A stretch of 64,000 nt of DNA from Acephala macrosclerotiorum (lineage: Eukaryota; Ascomycota; Leotiomycetes; Helotiales; Mollisiaceae). Shown one piece after another: positions 1 to 12,225 of the stretch. How positions within the stretch are numbered: position 1 is the stretch's first letter; each line of letters opens with the position of its first letter. Location: contig MU119300.1 of assembly GCA_014904845.1 (NCBI GenBank), positions 62,001 through 126,000 on the forward strand. Reading direction: 5' to 3'. Both the position numbers and the translations under genes were made by a program. The notes under the pieces were generated by a model. That model had not been told where the DNA came from, ran no database searches, and saw only the letters and a list, made by a program, of their open reading frames with translations.

Positions 1-3000
1 CTTCGAAGTGTCTGGGAGTGGTATTATTTGCTAAGATTGGGGAGTGTGTGTGAGGTTGGTAGGGTAGTGCGGGGGTGAGGATGTTGTTTCTCGTTGCGTT
101 TGAAACTTGATATATAGCCCTTTTTTGCTGTCATTTTGCTGTTCTGTTGTCAATTTTAAATTTCAGCTGCATGCTCTGGCAAAAAGAAGAAGGGTCGAGA
201 GTAGTGAGTGAGAAGTATTCGCAAGCTTCTTGGTGCCCTCATCTTCGAATCACGTGAAGAGAAGAAATCGTTCGAGACTCGCGCATCGTTCCCTGATCAA
301 AAATAGTGGAACAGCTCGCGGCGACGTTTTTGTATTCTTAGTCAAGATTTGAAAGATGTTGGGATATTTTTATACTTAGAAGACTAGGAAAGATGAGGTC
401 AATCTAGAGACCGGTGTCAGTCAAGTGAATATTAAACCGATTGTTTAAAGTTGAATTTTCAATTGAGAGCAACGGGAAGGGCAGTGAGGGGTATAAATAC
501 CTCTTTACATCCTCCTCTACAGGTATTTTACAGAACCTTCCATCAACTCGCTATTTTCAATGGCCGAAGGTCCGTGGTCGGGAGTGGGCTGGGGCCACCA
601 AACCTCTAAGTTCGGCTTCGTTGGAAGGCTTGAAAAGATAATTAAAAGTTTAGCTTCAATGTTTTATTTTGATTGGATTTGAGTTTTAGAACACCAAAAT
701 GCTATCAAGTTCCGCTTACTGTCATGCTTTGAGGTTTGCGATAGTATTGAAGTAGGGTGGAGTGAAACGCGAGAAGGCGAGGGCTCTGAACATGGAAATG
801 AAGGTCGGTGAAAGATTGATTTCGACTATCTGTTCGGGGATCGCTGTGGGCAGGCCTCAATCTGACTTGAGATATGCTGGCCGAGGGGGTTTTTTGGTTT
901 TGGTTAAGAGAAGGAGCTTGAAAGCTTCTGAGTACCTTTATAGTTGACCCTTTGATAGAGAAAGGTAGTGATCGAAAGAGAACCTCGAGCAGAGGGATAG
1001 GGCTCGCTGACAGGAATTTGGCAGGGTACTGCATAGTATAAATATATGGTTGCCCCCCCTTCACAAACCTGTACGACTCCTATGATGCGAGAAGACGGAA
1101 TAGATGTGTAGGAGAACGCCTCTGGGAAATTTATTATGACAGAGGGAGTTTCTTACGTATTCAAGGAGTAAGACTTGAGCTCATATTCCACAGGTTCTTG
1201 GAAACTTATCTTTTGAATTGGCGGGTTAAGATCACCATTGTCGCTTACAATGTTATTGTCATTTCTCCATCACAGCAAAGGGTCACAGCACTGCGGATAT
1301 GGATCCTGCTGCGAGTAGACAACAAATCTTCTCAGCACTAGCCTCTTAAGCAGCACTTGCCTCCAAGATCAGTGCCAAAGACTGGACCAGTCTTTTTTCT
1401 CCATGATGGATCGAGCTTACCAGTTGGATGTCTTGTCAGGAGAATCATCTGGAGGGTAGAGAGTCTTTTATGCCTCTGGGCTGATAGTTCCTGAGACTGT
1501 GTCCGTCACGGTAGTGAATGTTCGTTTGTTTCTTCGTTTTTCAAAGGAAACCGCCCAGCAGGAAAGGCGCCTTCCTTTTGTGACTGATTTTTGAATTACG
1601 CTAGTGCGGTGAAATAACGTCTACCTCTTCGTGGATTGGGGTAGGAAAGTCAACTTCAGCCTTCGGCAATATGATCTTATGACTTTGTCCATTGTAGGAG
1701 AGTCACGGTAGAGTGAAAGTTCGTCCAATTTTTGTGTTTCTGAGAAAGAGTAAAAGACTGCCATTTGCGTTGCCAGGAAACTAAGAGATTGTTTGAGGGC
1801 CGTGGATTATTATTGTTAATGTTTTCTGATGCTGTCATTTCATTCCGGAAGGGTTCCGAGAGGGGCAGCAGGCCGGGGCAGAGAGACTAAAGTTGTGGAG
1901 GCATTCGAAACATCTTGCAAAGTAGAGTGTTTGAATTAAGAATGATCTATGTGTTCCAATCTGGTGGATAGATTGTCTGATTCTTATTTGGATGCCTTTA
2001 GTATGTTTTGAAGCTAACATTCTTTGAGTTGCTACATTCCCACATTCTTTGGATTGGCAGCTGCATTGTCAAAACCTAGCTCAAAGCTCTTTAACACAAT
2101 ATTCTCTGTACTAGGAGATCTTTCATAAACTCTTGTTCAGTAGTTGCATTGTTTGACTTTGATCTGGAGGGTAGTGTAGCGAAAGGTGTCTGAAAACAGT
2201 TCAGCACCGCATTTACCTTCGAATTCATGGGAATCAAATGCGAACTAGATGTCTCAATGCATATGCAGCAAGGGGTCTTTAACTAGTCCCAACTCAGAAA
2301 ATAGGACCACACGTAATAGTAGAAACAAGCTGAAGATATTGAACAGTGAGTGAGATATTGCGATGTATTGAAGTTGCCGAATTTGCGAACTGAGTGAAGA
2401 ATACCCCGCCCCCTATTCACTCTCGCCTAATTACTCGTGCCGATTTGACTCAAACACTTCGCAACCTTCCAACCAAGATCATATTATTCCTATGAATACC
2501 CAACCCAAGAAGCTCGTACCCTCAGCATATCGGTTTTCCGTTATCGCTGTTCACGAATAACCCTTCCTAACCTAGCAGCGTAAGTCCTTCTTGTCCTATA
2601 ATAGAGTGTACGCATACCAGTATCATAATAAATCTTCTACAACCTCCATGAATGCCTTCACATACAGCATTCAGAACCAAATCGGGTACATCTATCGGAA
2701 AAGTACGATGGGGTTTGTGGGCATGGTACTAGGGGACACAGCTAGGGCCGCTGAGAGTCACAGGAGGATTCCCCGCGTTGTACAGCTCGTGAATATCGGA
2801 CCACCGAGCGCTGTACCAACGTGTAGCTCAGTACGAAGATGTGAATATTGAGAGTTATCAAGACCATCTAGACGTATCCATAGTCGCAGAGGTAACGTAC
2901 GCTGAACGGATTCTAACACACAACAGAAGTGAAGAGTAGTTCGCTTCTGAGTCACGTGGACAATATACACTTCGAGCAAGATCGATCTTACGAAGGCGTT

Positions 3001-3746
3001 GTCAACTAGTCAAGAACGTGCCAGTGCAGCTCATCTCACTCACGTATTGGTGGTATTCAGAAGTGGACAGGAACGGATAGCCTCCAGTGCCAGGTCGCGG
3101 TTCCAAATGCTTTAATTACGAACACGACCTGATGACGAAGCTCAGCAACGACTTACAAGCGGTGAAGTTCTTGCGTTCGGAATTTCGCTCTCCCGCAAAC
3201 CAAAATTTTCAAGATGACGTGCGAGGCTGCAATGAGATGTTCGTGCTGCAAAGTTTTGAAACGAAACCTAGAAACACCGACAGCGAAACTTGGAGCATCG
3301 CTTGTCTCAGGAGTTGCGCAACCGAGCCCGACTCAACGATACGCCAATGGAGTAATTGAAACAATTCGAGGGGAACGAGGAGATCCAAAGAGCTGGGGGA
3401 AACGAACAGAGATGGGAAACTTCCCAAAGATGAAGATGGAGCTCACGTGATTAGATAATGGAAGAGAGAACAGAGTCAAGCACGAGGGATGAGGAAGGAG
3501 TAGACTTACCAGTTATCATCAACAAGCATCATTATATTTTAAGGAATGTATAAAGTCAATTCTGTTAAGCTCTAAACCTTCCCTCCCAAGGACTGACAGA
3601 ATCCCAGATTACCATCACTTCCCAAGCTCTGCCACCACCACCAAGAATGTGAAAAGACCCCAATCTACAATGCTCTCAAGATTATTTACATGTGCCCATC
3701 TGAAAAGATACCCCGAAACAGTCTCAAATTAATACCAAGAAACAAT
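1..3746. other. Intergenic region, no supported gene
   Basis: No convincing gene was found. The open frames are short (under about 120 codons), overlap on both strands and have low-complexity or random composition. No tRNA or rRNA pattern was recognised. The last 150 bases or so probably hold the 3' UTR of the minus-strand gene ending at 3747. Confidence 0.5.
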
Positions 3747-4660
3747 CTATTCCTCCTTGGCGAGAGCGCGAGCGAAGCGGCGTTTGCTGAGGTTGTACTC
3801 GATGGCGCGCTTCTTGGCGGCAGCGGATTGTGTGAATGCGACGGATCCACCGAAAGGACCAGCGAGAGCAGCGTTCTGGAGCTTGGCGACGCAGACGTTG
3901 CTGGCACCACCGGTTGAGCCGGAGCAGGTCATGCCAGCGGGCATCTGGATGGCGACGGGGAAGTCCATGGTGGAGGCAGCGGAGAGACCGCCAATACCGA
4001 TACCTGGGACGTTCTGGGTGACTTGAGCCGACTTGAAGGCAGTTGGGTCGGTTCCACCGGAGGTACCGTCGACCATGGCGGTCAATGGTCCGGCACCGTC
4101 CTGGTTGACTTGGTGGAATGTCATCGTGACGGTTCCGTCATCAGCAGTTGTGGGCATGCCAGAGACGGCACCAGCACCAGCTGCGGCCTTGACGGCAGTC
4201 TCGGTGGTACCCTTGGGGGTCTTGGTACCACCGTTGGCGGCACGCTCACCGAGAGATCGGCGGAGGACGTTGGCAGCGTGGATCTCACGGGCAGCCTTGG
4301 CCTCAGTGGTGTTTCCAGCACCTCCCATGAAGAGGGAGACCATCGTGGAGGCGTCCACTGGTCCGCCACCGTTGGTTCGGCCAAGAGCGGTGGCCTTGCT
4401 GGTTCCGATCTCGTTGTTGCGGATGATGGAGGTGTCGGCCTCTGCGCCGCAAGCTGGGGTAGCGCAATCACGAGGAGTTCCGTCGGCAACTGGAAGATAG
4501 AGTTAGCAAGGCAGTTGCAGATCATCCGAAGAAGAAGCTGCTTACCTGAGAGACCTGGCATGGTCACACCGTTGGCACCGACGACTGAGTCAATGACACC
4601 GTGGGCAAAGACATTGGTGGCAGCGAATGCTGTGAGAAGGATTGCTGATGAGTATTGCAT
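3747..4660 (-). CDS. Egh16/Gas1-like secreted surface protein (DUF3129 type)
   Basis: Two exons, 4660-4546 and 4489-3747, joined over a 56-bp intron (GTAAGC..CTATCTTCCAG with a GCTAAC branch site), give a 285-aa protein. The N-terminus is a signal peptide (hydrophobic run to about residue 19, then AHGVIDSVVGANGVTMPGLS). The mature part is rich in Gly, Ala and Thr. It has the family's early paired cysteines (PRDCATPACGAEADTS), a central TMTFHQVNQDGAGP segment and a late MTCSG..NVCVAKLQN cysteine pair. This is the layout of fungal Egh16H/Gas1/Mas3 proteins, known from Blumeria and Magnaporthe as secreted or surface proteins expressed during appressorium formation. The biochemical activity is unknown, and a role in host infection is inference only. 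The C-terminal tail is basic and Ala-rich. It stands alone, with no close neighbour. Confidence 0.87.
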
Positions 4661-7628
4661 CTTGAAGGTTGTGTGGTGAAGTGGGAGATCGAAAGGTAAA
4701 AGGATTATTAAAAGATAGTTAAAAAGTTGGAAGACTGAATGCGACCGGCGCCGGGCTGGATTCAAAGATAGAAGAGATGAAAGAAGAAGATGCTGAAGAT
4801 GCTGAAGATGAGGAAAGAGAGACTTTGAGCGGGATGTCAAGATCCTCTTATACTAGATCGAGGACAAGCAAAATTAGAAAGCTTGGTACTGCAAAGACCG
4901 GATGCCGCGACTTGGTAGAGCTAGACAGCTAGACCAGCCTTCTGACATGGGGAAAAGTTTTCGGCTTGTTTGAAGAATCGCATCTAACCACAGAATTGGT
5001 GATACCTCGTCGAGACGTGAGAAGATCCGAGGACGGATCGCCGTCATCGAGAGAGGCTGTGTAGGTTCAAGATCTGGAGAAGAGCAACTAGGTCTGCGAT
5101 TGGCTACTGAGAAAGAGAGCAGAGTAAACGACGGGTGCGGAACAAGGTTGTTTGCAGATGTATCGTAGGATCTGATTGCCAGAGCGATGCCCAATGGGAG
5201 AGTCAGATATTTTGACGAGGTAATGCAATGCTAGCGATGAACCATTAGCAGAGGATCTTTGTGGATCATAGGTGCATACACTGTGGCTGATACTACAAGC
5301 CCTCCTGGCTGCTGAGGCTCTGCGTGTTTGACTCTTGACCGAATCACGACTGTGGAGACTTCCGGGTTGAGATTCGATTGGATGGATGATTCAGGTTTCT
5401 GACCAGGAGAAGGAATGGAACAAAGGAAAGGCTGTATCAGTTGCCCCAAACTTTCTGTCCAGGCGCAACCCGGTAGTTCAAGGATGTTGTAGATCCTCAA
5501 ACACCTTATACCTCATGCATGGGGAAGCTAGGGCCATGTTTTTTCAGCCCGAAGACCCAAACACACGACCTCTGTCAAGAATAGGTTAGACGAAGAAACC
5601 TCCGTACTCATCCGGCGAATGGATGTTGGGAGATCCGCCCTGGGGGGAAACTTCATGGAGCTCGAGCTCGCATCGGATTCCGGAAAGAAGAACTTGGACC
5701 TCTCGCATCGATTTTGGAACGCCTTGGCAGCAAGGAACTGTAGCACTAAACACAGCCACAAACAGCACGTTGAATTGTTTGAAAGAGCTCTTCTAGATGT
5801 TAAGGTGAACTGCCCTCGAGCTTACCAGCTTAAGCTTGAATCATTTGATGCAATGACAGCGGCGCAATGAACATTCTGATTTGAATTCGGTGGACGTGAG
5901 CTTTCCATCTGATAAGCGTTGAAGCTTTGGCGCTTAATCTTGACGGTAAAGGGGTGGTCCGGTTATGCTTCGCATCGTGCTCGTTTAGCAAATGCATCTT
6001 TTGCTTTCTATTGCCTTCATTCGGAGCTGGGGGAAGACCGGAATTTGTTTGGAGAAGTCGAAGTTTCACGTTTTCGATTCTTTGAAGTTTCGGAGATTTA
6101 GGTCAACTAGCGTGAGAGCACGGACCTTACCCACGTGATGTTGAGTCACGAGTTTGGAAGACATGTTGACTTCGATGCAGGAACTTCTTGCCAACCATTT
6201 CTTCCCAATTCGATCCATACTTCCATTTATCTTTCACATTTTCGAGTATCTTTCAATTCGACCTATGTCTTCGATTCCATCTTCTTCCTCGAAGCGGACT
6301 TTCTCCCCAGATTGACACTATCATGCTTGCACCTACGGTTTCTTTTCCTGTCCATTTGGAACCTTCAGCTCGACTGTACCCTTGGAGGCTCAACTGAATC
6401 GCAATTTCTGCGCCTCTTCTCGAGCATCAGACATACGGAAAATCCGTGCTCTTGCAGCCATCAAGGTCCAAAGCGCCCTCAGATAACGGAGCCTTCGTCC
6501 GAGATCTAGACCCGCCACAACTTCAGGCCTACTACCCACAGGGCCTTTTAAATGTTAATTCTGAGGTGATTGTAGCCCTGTCTCCAAGGGGTGGCCGGGC
6601 CGATCACCTGTTCGAGACCGCGGTGTTTACTATATCTAGTTAAATACTGGTCATTGCTCATTAACAATTAATGGGCCTGTAGGGAGTAGATCCGACTCAG
6701 GTGACATCTCACCTCCCATGCAACGACCTCACAATCTTGCGACTTCGAACCATCCGCCGTTCAAGTCAGCTCTCGTTTTCTCAATCTCATCGAGCATCGT
6801 CGGCCGCTTTCCAGAGTCTGGATGCTGACGCCTTCTTGAGCTGCTTGTCGCGTCTCACTCTTTCCAACGCGAACGCAGCACTCTGATCGCACGCTGGTTA
6901 TGCTCTCGAACAAGCCTTCGTCTGTTCTTGTCCAGCCAGCCAGCCTGCTCACGACCATGTTCTCTTAGCATCAATACTAACCGGGTACATCACCGATTGT
7001 TCAATGTCGCGGTGCCAATATTTTACGGCCCGAGAAGAAAGGCCGAAAGCGAATGACTTCCAGTTCTTGTCTCTTCTCAAATCCGACCAGTCAGCCCAAA
7101 TTCGGCTCCGGACTCACTTGAGCTTCACCTCATTGACAACCTATCACGAATCGATAACTCTGCAAGTCAAGTCTAGACTGTCGTGTTTCTCGTACCCCGT
7201 ATTATACCTACGCATGCTATAGCACCAGCAACACCAAATCCAGCAAAAGCCTAAACACCAGCACCAAAAGTGGGATCCCCGCAGAATATGCGCATAAGGT
7301 ATCAACAGTACCTTGCGCCTAGATCAACTTCAAACTCCAGACGCGCCTAGAAGCACAACGCAAACGCCTTCTTGACCTGAGCTCACCGCTTCTCGTCGAC
7401 CAGCTCCTGGAGCTCGCAATTCGAATGGAACCAGTACCACCTGCCTATTCGAATCCCTCGAAACCATTCTTCCTGGTTCTTCGAATCCCCCACTTCAGCG
7501 ACTCCCTCTTTTCAGCACAATCCTTCCTAACCTCCCCCTTTTCCTACACATCACGTGATATACCCTTCATCTCCCTCCCTGACAATCCGCACTTGGACAT
7601 CCTCAGCTTTCAAACCCCGTTCTTTGAG
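4661..7628. other. Intergenic region, no supported gene
   Basis: The first 200 bases are the pyrimidine-rich promoter and leader of the Egh16-like gene (read on the minus strand). Beyond that there are only short overlapping frames on both strands without recognisable motifs. The largest plus-strand frames, near 6135-6509 and 7425-7850, have Phe/Ser/His-rich shadow composition. The second lies antisense to the next gene. Confidence 0.45.
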
Positions 7629-8237
7629 TCACGCACTCATCCTCCTCTCACTTTCCTCACAAGCCTTGCAAACACCACCCCCGAATACCCTTGTGTGACG
7701 TCTCCATCCCTCGGGACTGACTACTATCTCCCCTGTAACCTCCATTCCTATTCCTTCACCTTCCTTACTCGATCCGATGGTCTTCGTGTAGCTTCTCCGT
7801 CTTGGAATGTCAATTTTCAACCCGGATTCAAAAGAATCGAACGAGTTTGAGAATGATGGGGATGGTGGGGATGAAGAGGATGAGATGGAAATAGGAGAAG
7901 CCGGAACGGATTCCAGATTTCTGACATTCGTCTCGTTTGTTTCGGCCAGCGTTGGGGGCGTGAAAGGCGCAGCGGGAGGTGGTCTTGGCATCATCGACCG
8001 TGGAGCTTGGTACTCGTATTCCGTGTCTGGACTCATGAACCTCATTTTCTCCTCCCGATACTCTGGTCTTTGCGGTGCCATGGACGACGCCAGCTTCTTC
8101 TGAGCGAATCTGCGCCGAATAAAAACAACAGCGCAAGAGAGCAACACCAAGGCGACCAGCACATGTGGGACACTCAAACCCATCTTCGAACACGGCGCTT
8201 TCCCATTGTGGGAGTTCGACTCGGAAAGGACAGGCAT
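7629..8237 (-). CDS. Small single-pass membrane protein, unknown function
   Basis: One exon, 202 aa. After a short polar N-terminus there is a single hydrophobic segment at about residues 21-40 (PHVLVALVLLSCAVVFI), followed by RRRFAQKK. This positive-inside cluster suggests a signal anchor with a cytoplasmic C-terminus. The middle is Pro/Ser-rich and disordered. The last 50 residues look constrained, with DIPRRRSYT and VVSPEGWRRHTRVFGGGVC followed by a Cys-Glu-rich tail ending SERRMSA. The C-terminal block resembles short uncharacterised proteins of ascomycetes, but I cannot name a family. The start is the first in-frame Met; a second Met at residue 19 would sit just before the membrane segment. 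Confidence 0.65.
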   Translation of the reverse strand: MPVLSESNSHNGKAPCSKMGLSVPHVLVALVLLSCAVVFIRRRFAQKKLASSMAPQRPEYREEKMRFMSPDTEYEYQAPRSMMPRPPPAAPFTPPTLAETNETNVRNLESVPASPISISSSSSPPSPSFSNSFDSFESGLKIDIPRRRSYTKTIGSSKEGEGIGMEVTGEIVVSPEGWRRHTRVFGGGVCKACEESERRMSA

Positions 8238-11200
8238 GTTGTGTAGGTATATAAAGAAGTGACCTAAGACTCAGTGGCACGAGGACAGAAACGAAGCTTG
8301 GATATGTGATACACTCCCACTCATCTTTTAGAACCCTCATTTTTCGGCGGGACAATGGTCTGCTTAAGTACTTGGACCCGACTGAGGATCGCATACCATC
8401 TCATCTCGCAGCGGCGGCAAGAGAAGGGTAAGGCAAGGCGTAAACGCCATCCGCCATCGTACTTCCTCCATTAACACTAGTCTCCACAGCCATGCTCCGA
8501 GACAATACCTTACACCGTCACCACGCCAGCCTCAAAGCAGCTTCCCGTGTATATTGGAGAGGTGGTTGCCGCATATTCCCCTGCTCGAAGCTACCCTGCA
8601 CGGCGGTAGGTAGGAGAGACGAGGTAGGGATGTTGCGCCAAGGTTGTGTAGGGCAGAAGTGGAGCACTGGTGAGCTGTGATCTGACGCGCATTGCATTTA
8701 CGTTGCATCTTTAGATTAGGAAATGAGCGAGATGCGAAGACAACAAACGATACTCGATGTGGTCACGAAGCTTTGCTTTCATGTCAGGGCCTTGCATTTG
8801 CCATGCATAGAACTTACATTTGCATGGCACGCAACGGCATCCCCCTCCAACAGCCACGCTAGCACGGAACAAGCCAGTATTTGGATCCCTGCCCTGCTCA
8901 AAGACTTATCCAAGTCAAGCTCAAATCGGATTCTCATGTCCATCATCGGCCTTAATTTCTCTAGCTTCGTTTCTTAATTATTTTTCCCAAGACCTTTTCA
9001 GCCCTGTATGGATCCCACATCGGCACATCTCCCCTCCACCACGCCAACCTTCATCGCTCTTACCCCACCAACCACCATCTTACGCCTCTCTTCTTCCGCA
9101 CCATCTCTCTTGGTCTTCCAATCAGCACAACAAAAACAAGTCACGAATCATGAATTAAGAATGGGGCGCGAGACAGAAAAGCCGTAAGGCTGTTTAACTC
9201 AAAGGTTATCAGCTGAACGTCGATCTCCCGCCTCGCTTTCTCGTCCGATCGTGCTATTGCTACCGCATTGGGTAATTCCAGCTCTGCCTCGTCGTCCAAG
9301 TCACATTCCTCCAACCTTGGTGGAGGTCGCAAAGCGCTTCCATTCACACATCTCTGCCCCAATGTCTGCTCAAGAATCGCGTTTAGAACCCGGGTTGGAT
9401 AAACCACGCGGTGAAGCATGACAGCCGCCAGCCGGTTTCTATTATTTCTCGAGAACACACGAAATATCCAACAAACAGGCTCTGCGCCGCCGTAAAAGCA
9501 CCAATCGCTCCGGCTCCGCAATGATGACATCCTTTTGGCTGTCTCATTTGTTTTCGGATCGCTGTACGTACTGTACTACCTACATCGTAAGCCGGGCCAT
9601 GTCATTCTGCTCTGCTCATCTCTCAGACCGCACGCAACGTAGACGCGCCTCTCTCGCCTCCTTTTCGCATCTGCATCTCAAGAAAAACCCATGCACATCA
9701 TCTCAAGCCATCTCATCCTCCGCCGCCAACACCAACACCAGCGCCGGAATCTCGGCCCTGATCTGATACAGTACCAACAGATCATGAGTCGACTGTTTTC
9801 CAACCATCCACATCCGGCCAGATCTCGAAGCAAGGCCAGCGACAAGAAAGTGGTTCACGAGGCAAGAGTCGTTTGCGTCTTTTCAGCTCACATCATCTTC
9901 CAACCCTCGTTAGCGTGTCTCGCTAGCGCTGGGACCCTGTATGATAGGCTGATTGCCCCGCGTGGTCGAGGGGTTTTCAGCTGAGGAAGGACCCAACATG
10001 GACCCGGCCATTGATTCAAGCCTGTTAAAGAGCATCCCATATATGAGAGAATATGCAACGCGGTTACGTGCGTTGGTTTAAAAGCGCGCGCGCGAAAGAA
10101 AGAGAGTTTGCCTTGTTTCGTTCGGGATTGAGTACTTGATTGAGCGTAGATAGGCTTGGTGGCGTTGAGAAATTGATGGAGTGGGTTTACACCGGTATTG
10201 GAATTGGGCGTCGGACCCCAAGAGATTTTGTGGAGGGGGGTATATTTGAGATGATATCACTCATGTTCTCTCATCACCTCCCGTGGTTCTCGACTCTTGA
10301 TTTCACTTCCAATCCAATTTCATATTCCTGGCAAAACCTCGTACATCCTCGCAACTCAACCAAGTCCTCGGGATCGACCCCAGTCTAACTATTGGATTCG
10401 TAAACGACTTTCCTTGTCCCTGCTCCATTCAATCTCTCTCACCCCCATTTTGGAAATATATGGAGGCGACATTAAATCATATCGGTTGTCGGATATTGAT
10501 ATGGTATCGATAATACAATAAATGGAGATCCCGATCAAGCTGAAAAGTCCTTATCGATCCTGCGCCGTTTGCTTCCAGAATAACTTTATTTTCCATTGAT
10601 TGACAACTCCGCTTTCACGACACCGCTCCTTTCCTCTGTTCCCATCCTCCAAAATTCAATTCTAAAATGAAAGATGGAAAAGATGACTACGAAATTGCTC
10701 ATCCGTCGTTTTCGATTACGAATTCCCGTGGCGTCCAGAGAGAATTAGAAGATGGTGTGGCGACGAAATTCGTGTTTGGAATCATTTTTCGCCCCCTATT
10801 TTAGGGTCATGCGTCACGTGGCTGAGCAGAAGACGGGCGTCACCGCGTGGCGCCGAGATATTTGGTAATCCAAAACCTATCTCACGGTGGATTTCTTCCG
10901 AATTCGTATACGAAGTACTACGTACAGGGCCTTTTAATTGTTAGGCGAGTCCAAATGCTGTCGAAAATCCGAGTGGTCTGCCCAATCGCCTGGTCAGGAT
11001 ATCTCTTTTCGGCCTCTAATTGGTTAAATTTATTTGACCCTGTACTTCGTACTACGTACTGTCCTGTCGAATCTGTATCGTGCCCTGTCAAATGATGGCT
11101 TTCATCCCTATTTTGATTTTGGAGGAAGGCTGATATCATGCTGAGATTATCGCTTGATCGCTTGCATAAGCTTCGCAGCTTGCCGGACGAAGCTGAGATC

Positions 11201-12225
11201 TATCTTGAGCCTCCCCTCTTTGTTTCTCACTTTGGACCTTAAATTGGCGAATAACTTTATATTCGATGCTGATATCAGGAACTTGAACTCTACATACTTC
11301 GTGATTGTTCAAGCTCCGAAACCGAACGCCCTCGGGTATCCATTTAGCTGCTGATTCAGCCCTTCCTTGCACACTCATCAATTCTCATTCATTCCTTTAT
11401 CCTTCTCACCCCCAACGTTTACATCAAATATAAAATCCGATGTAATCAAGATACCAATGCCGATGCTAAGAAACATAAATTCCGCTTACCAGCGGTGACA
11501 AAACGAGACATCTGACAAGGGGGATGGGGGTCAAAGCTCTAATTTCCTCCAATCATCTCAATCTCAGTCTAATTCGGAGATCCACAATTAGGGCTGACTT
11601 CCCTCTCCAAGACTAATAAGAGTCTAAGATGTGTATCTTCGTTGGTTTGTTCGCTTCGTTCATTCATGATTACTTCCGTTGCTGCCCGACGATCTTTCGC
11701 GCAAATATCTCCTTTTTCGGCATTCCGTGCTTCAACTTGGAACATCCTGACGTGAAAGTTTGGTAGAACCTCAATCCAGTTCACCGCTCTGATTCTCTTT
11801 CACCCTCACCATACTAAGCATATCTGAGCAAAAGTAATTACTCGCTGTCACTTCACCGCTCACTTCACTTGACTCAAGTCGTGCAATTAGAATCAAACGT
11901 TGTGTAAGTCAAAATCCGTAAGGACTGCATTCCGTCTCAGTTCACCGCTCTGCTCTGCTGCGCTCTCGTATATCATCGATAATTTACACCCATCAAAAAT
12001 TTCATCTGAATCGTAATGCCACTACCCACCACACACCAACCCAGTGTTCACATGCAGTAGAGGCCTGCATAGCAGCACCATCAGAACCTTGAATGAATAG
12101 ACAACGCCGAAAGTACCACACCAAAAGAAAGTGAAATATAGACTGGACCAGCCATTCCACTTCTTCCAACTACCCTCCCTCCCCTGTTCTACTCATCCCT
12201 GAGAATGAGATAATAGTGCAAATGA
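8238..12225. other. Long intergenic region, no supported gene
   Basis: Almost 4 kb without a gene I can support. Frames are short and lack motifs. The largest minus-strand frame (9141-9530, 129 codons, begins with ATG) has no recognisable domain and was not called. An imperfect inverted repeat lies at 10904-11061 and is listed separately. The stretch next to 12225 probably holds the 3' UTR of the LRR gene. Confidence 0.45.
10904..11061. repeat. Imperfect inverted repeat with TAC/GTA-rich arms
   Basis: The left arm near 10904-10929 contains CGAAGTACTACGTACAGGG. The right arm near 11038-11061 contains CCCTGTACTTCGTACTACG. The arms are inverted, imperfect, and separated by about 110 bases. Such TACG/CGTA-rich termini are common in small non-autonomous elements of fungi, but no target-site duplication was established. 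It may be a MITE remnant or a chance palindrome. Confidence 0.35.

Noticed and set aside
705..1064. Minus-strand frame of 119 codons in the first kilobase
   Set aside because: No motif, overlaps a plus-strand frame, Ser/Gln-rich random composition, no splice context.
6135..6509. Plus-strand frame of 124 codons, Phe/Leu/Ser-rich
   Set aside because: The composition is what a pyrimidine-rich noncoding strand gives; no domain or conserved block.
7425..7850. Plus-strand frame of 141 codons
   Set aside because: Antisense shadow of the better supported minus-strand membrane protein (7629-8237).
9141..9530. Minus-strand frame of 129 codons with ATG
   Set aside because: No signal, domain or neighbour support; could be a small gene but the evidence is insufficient.
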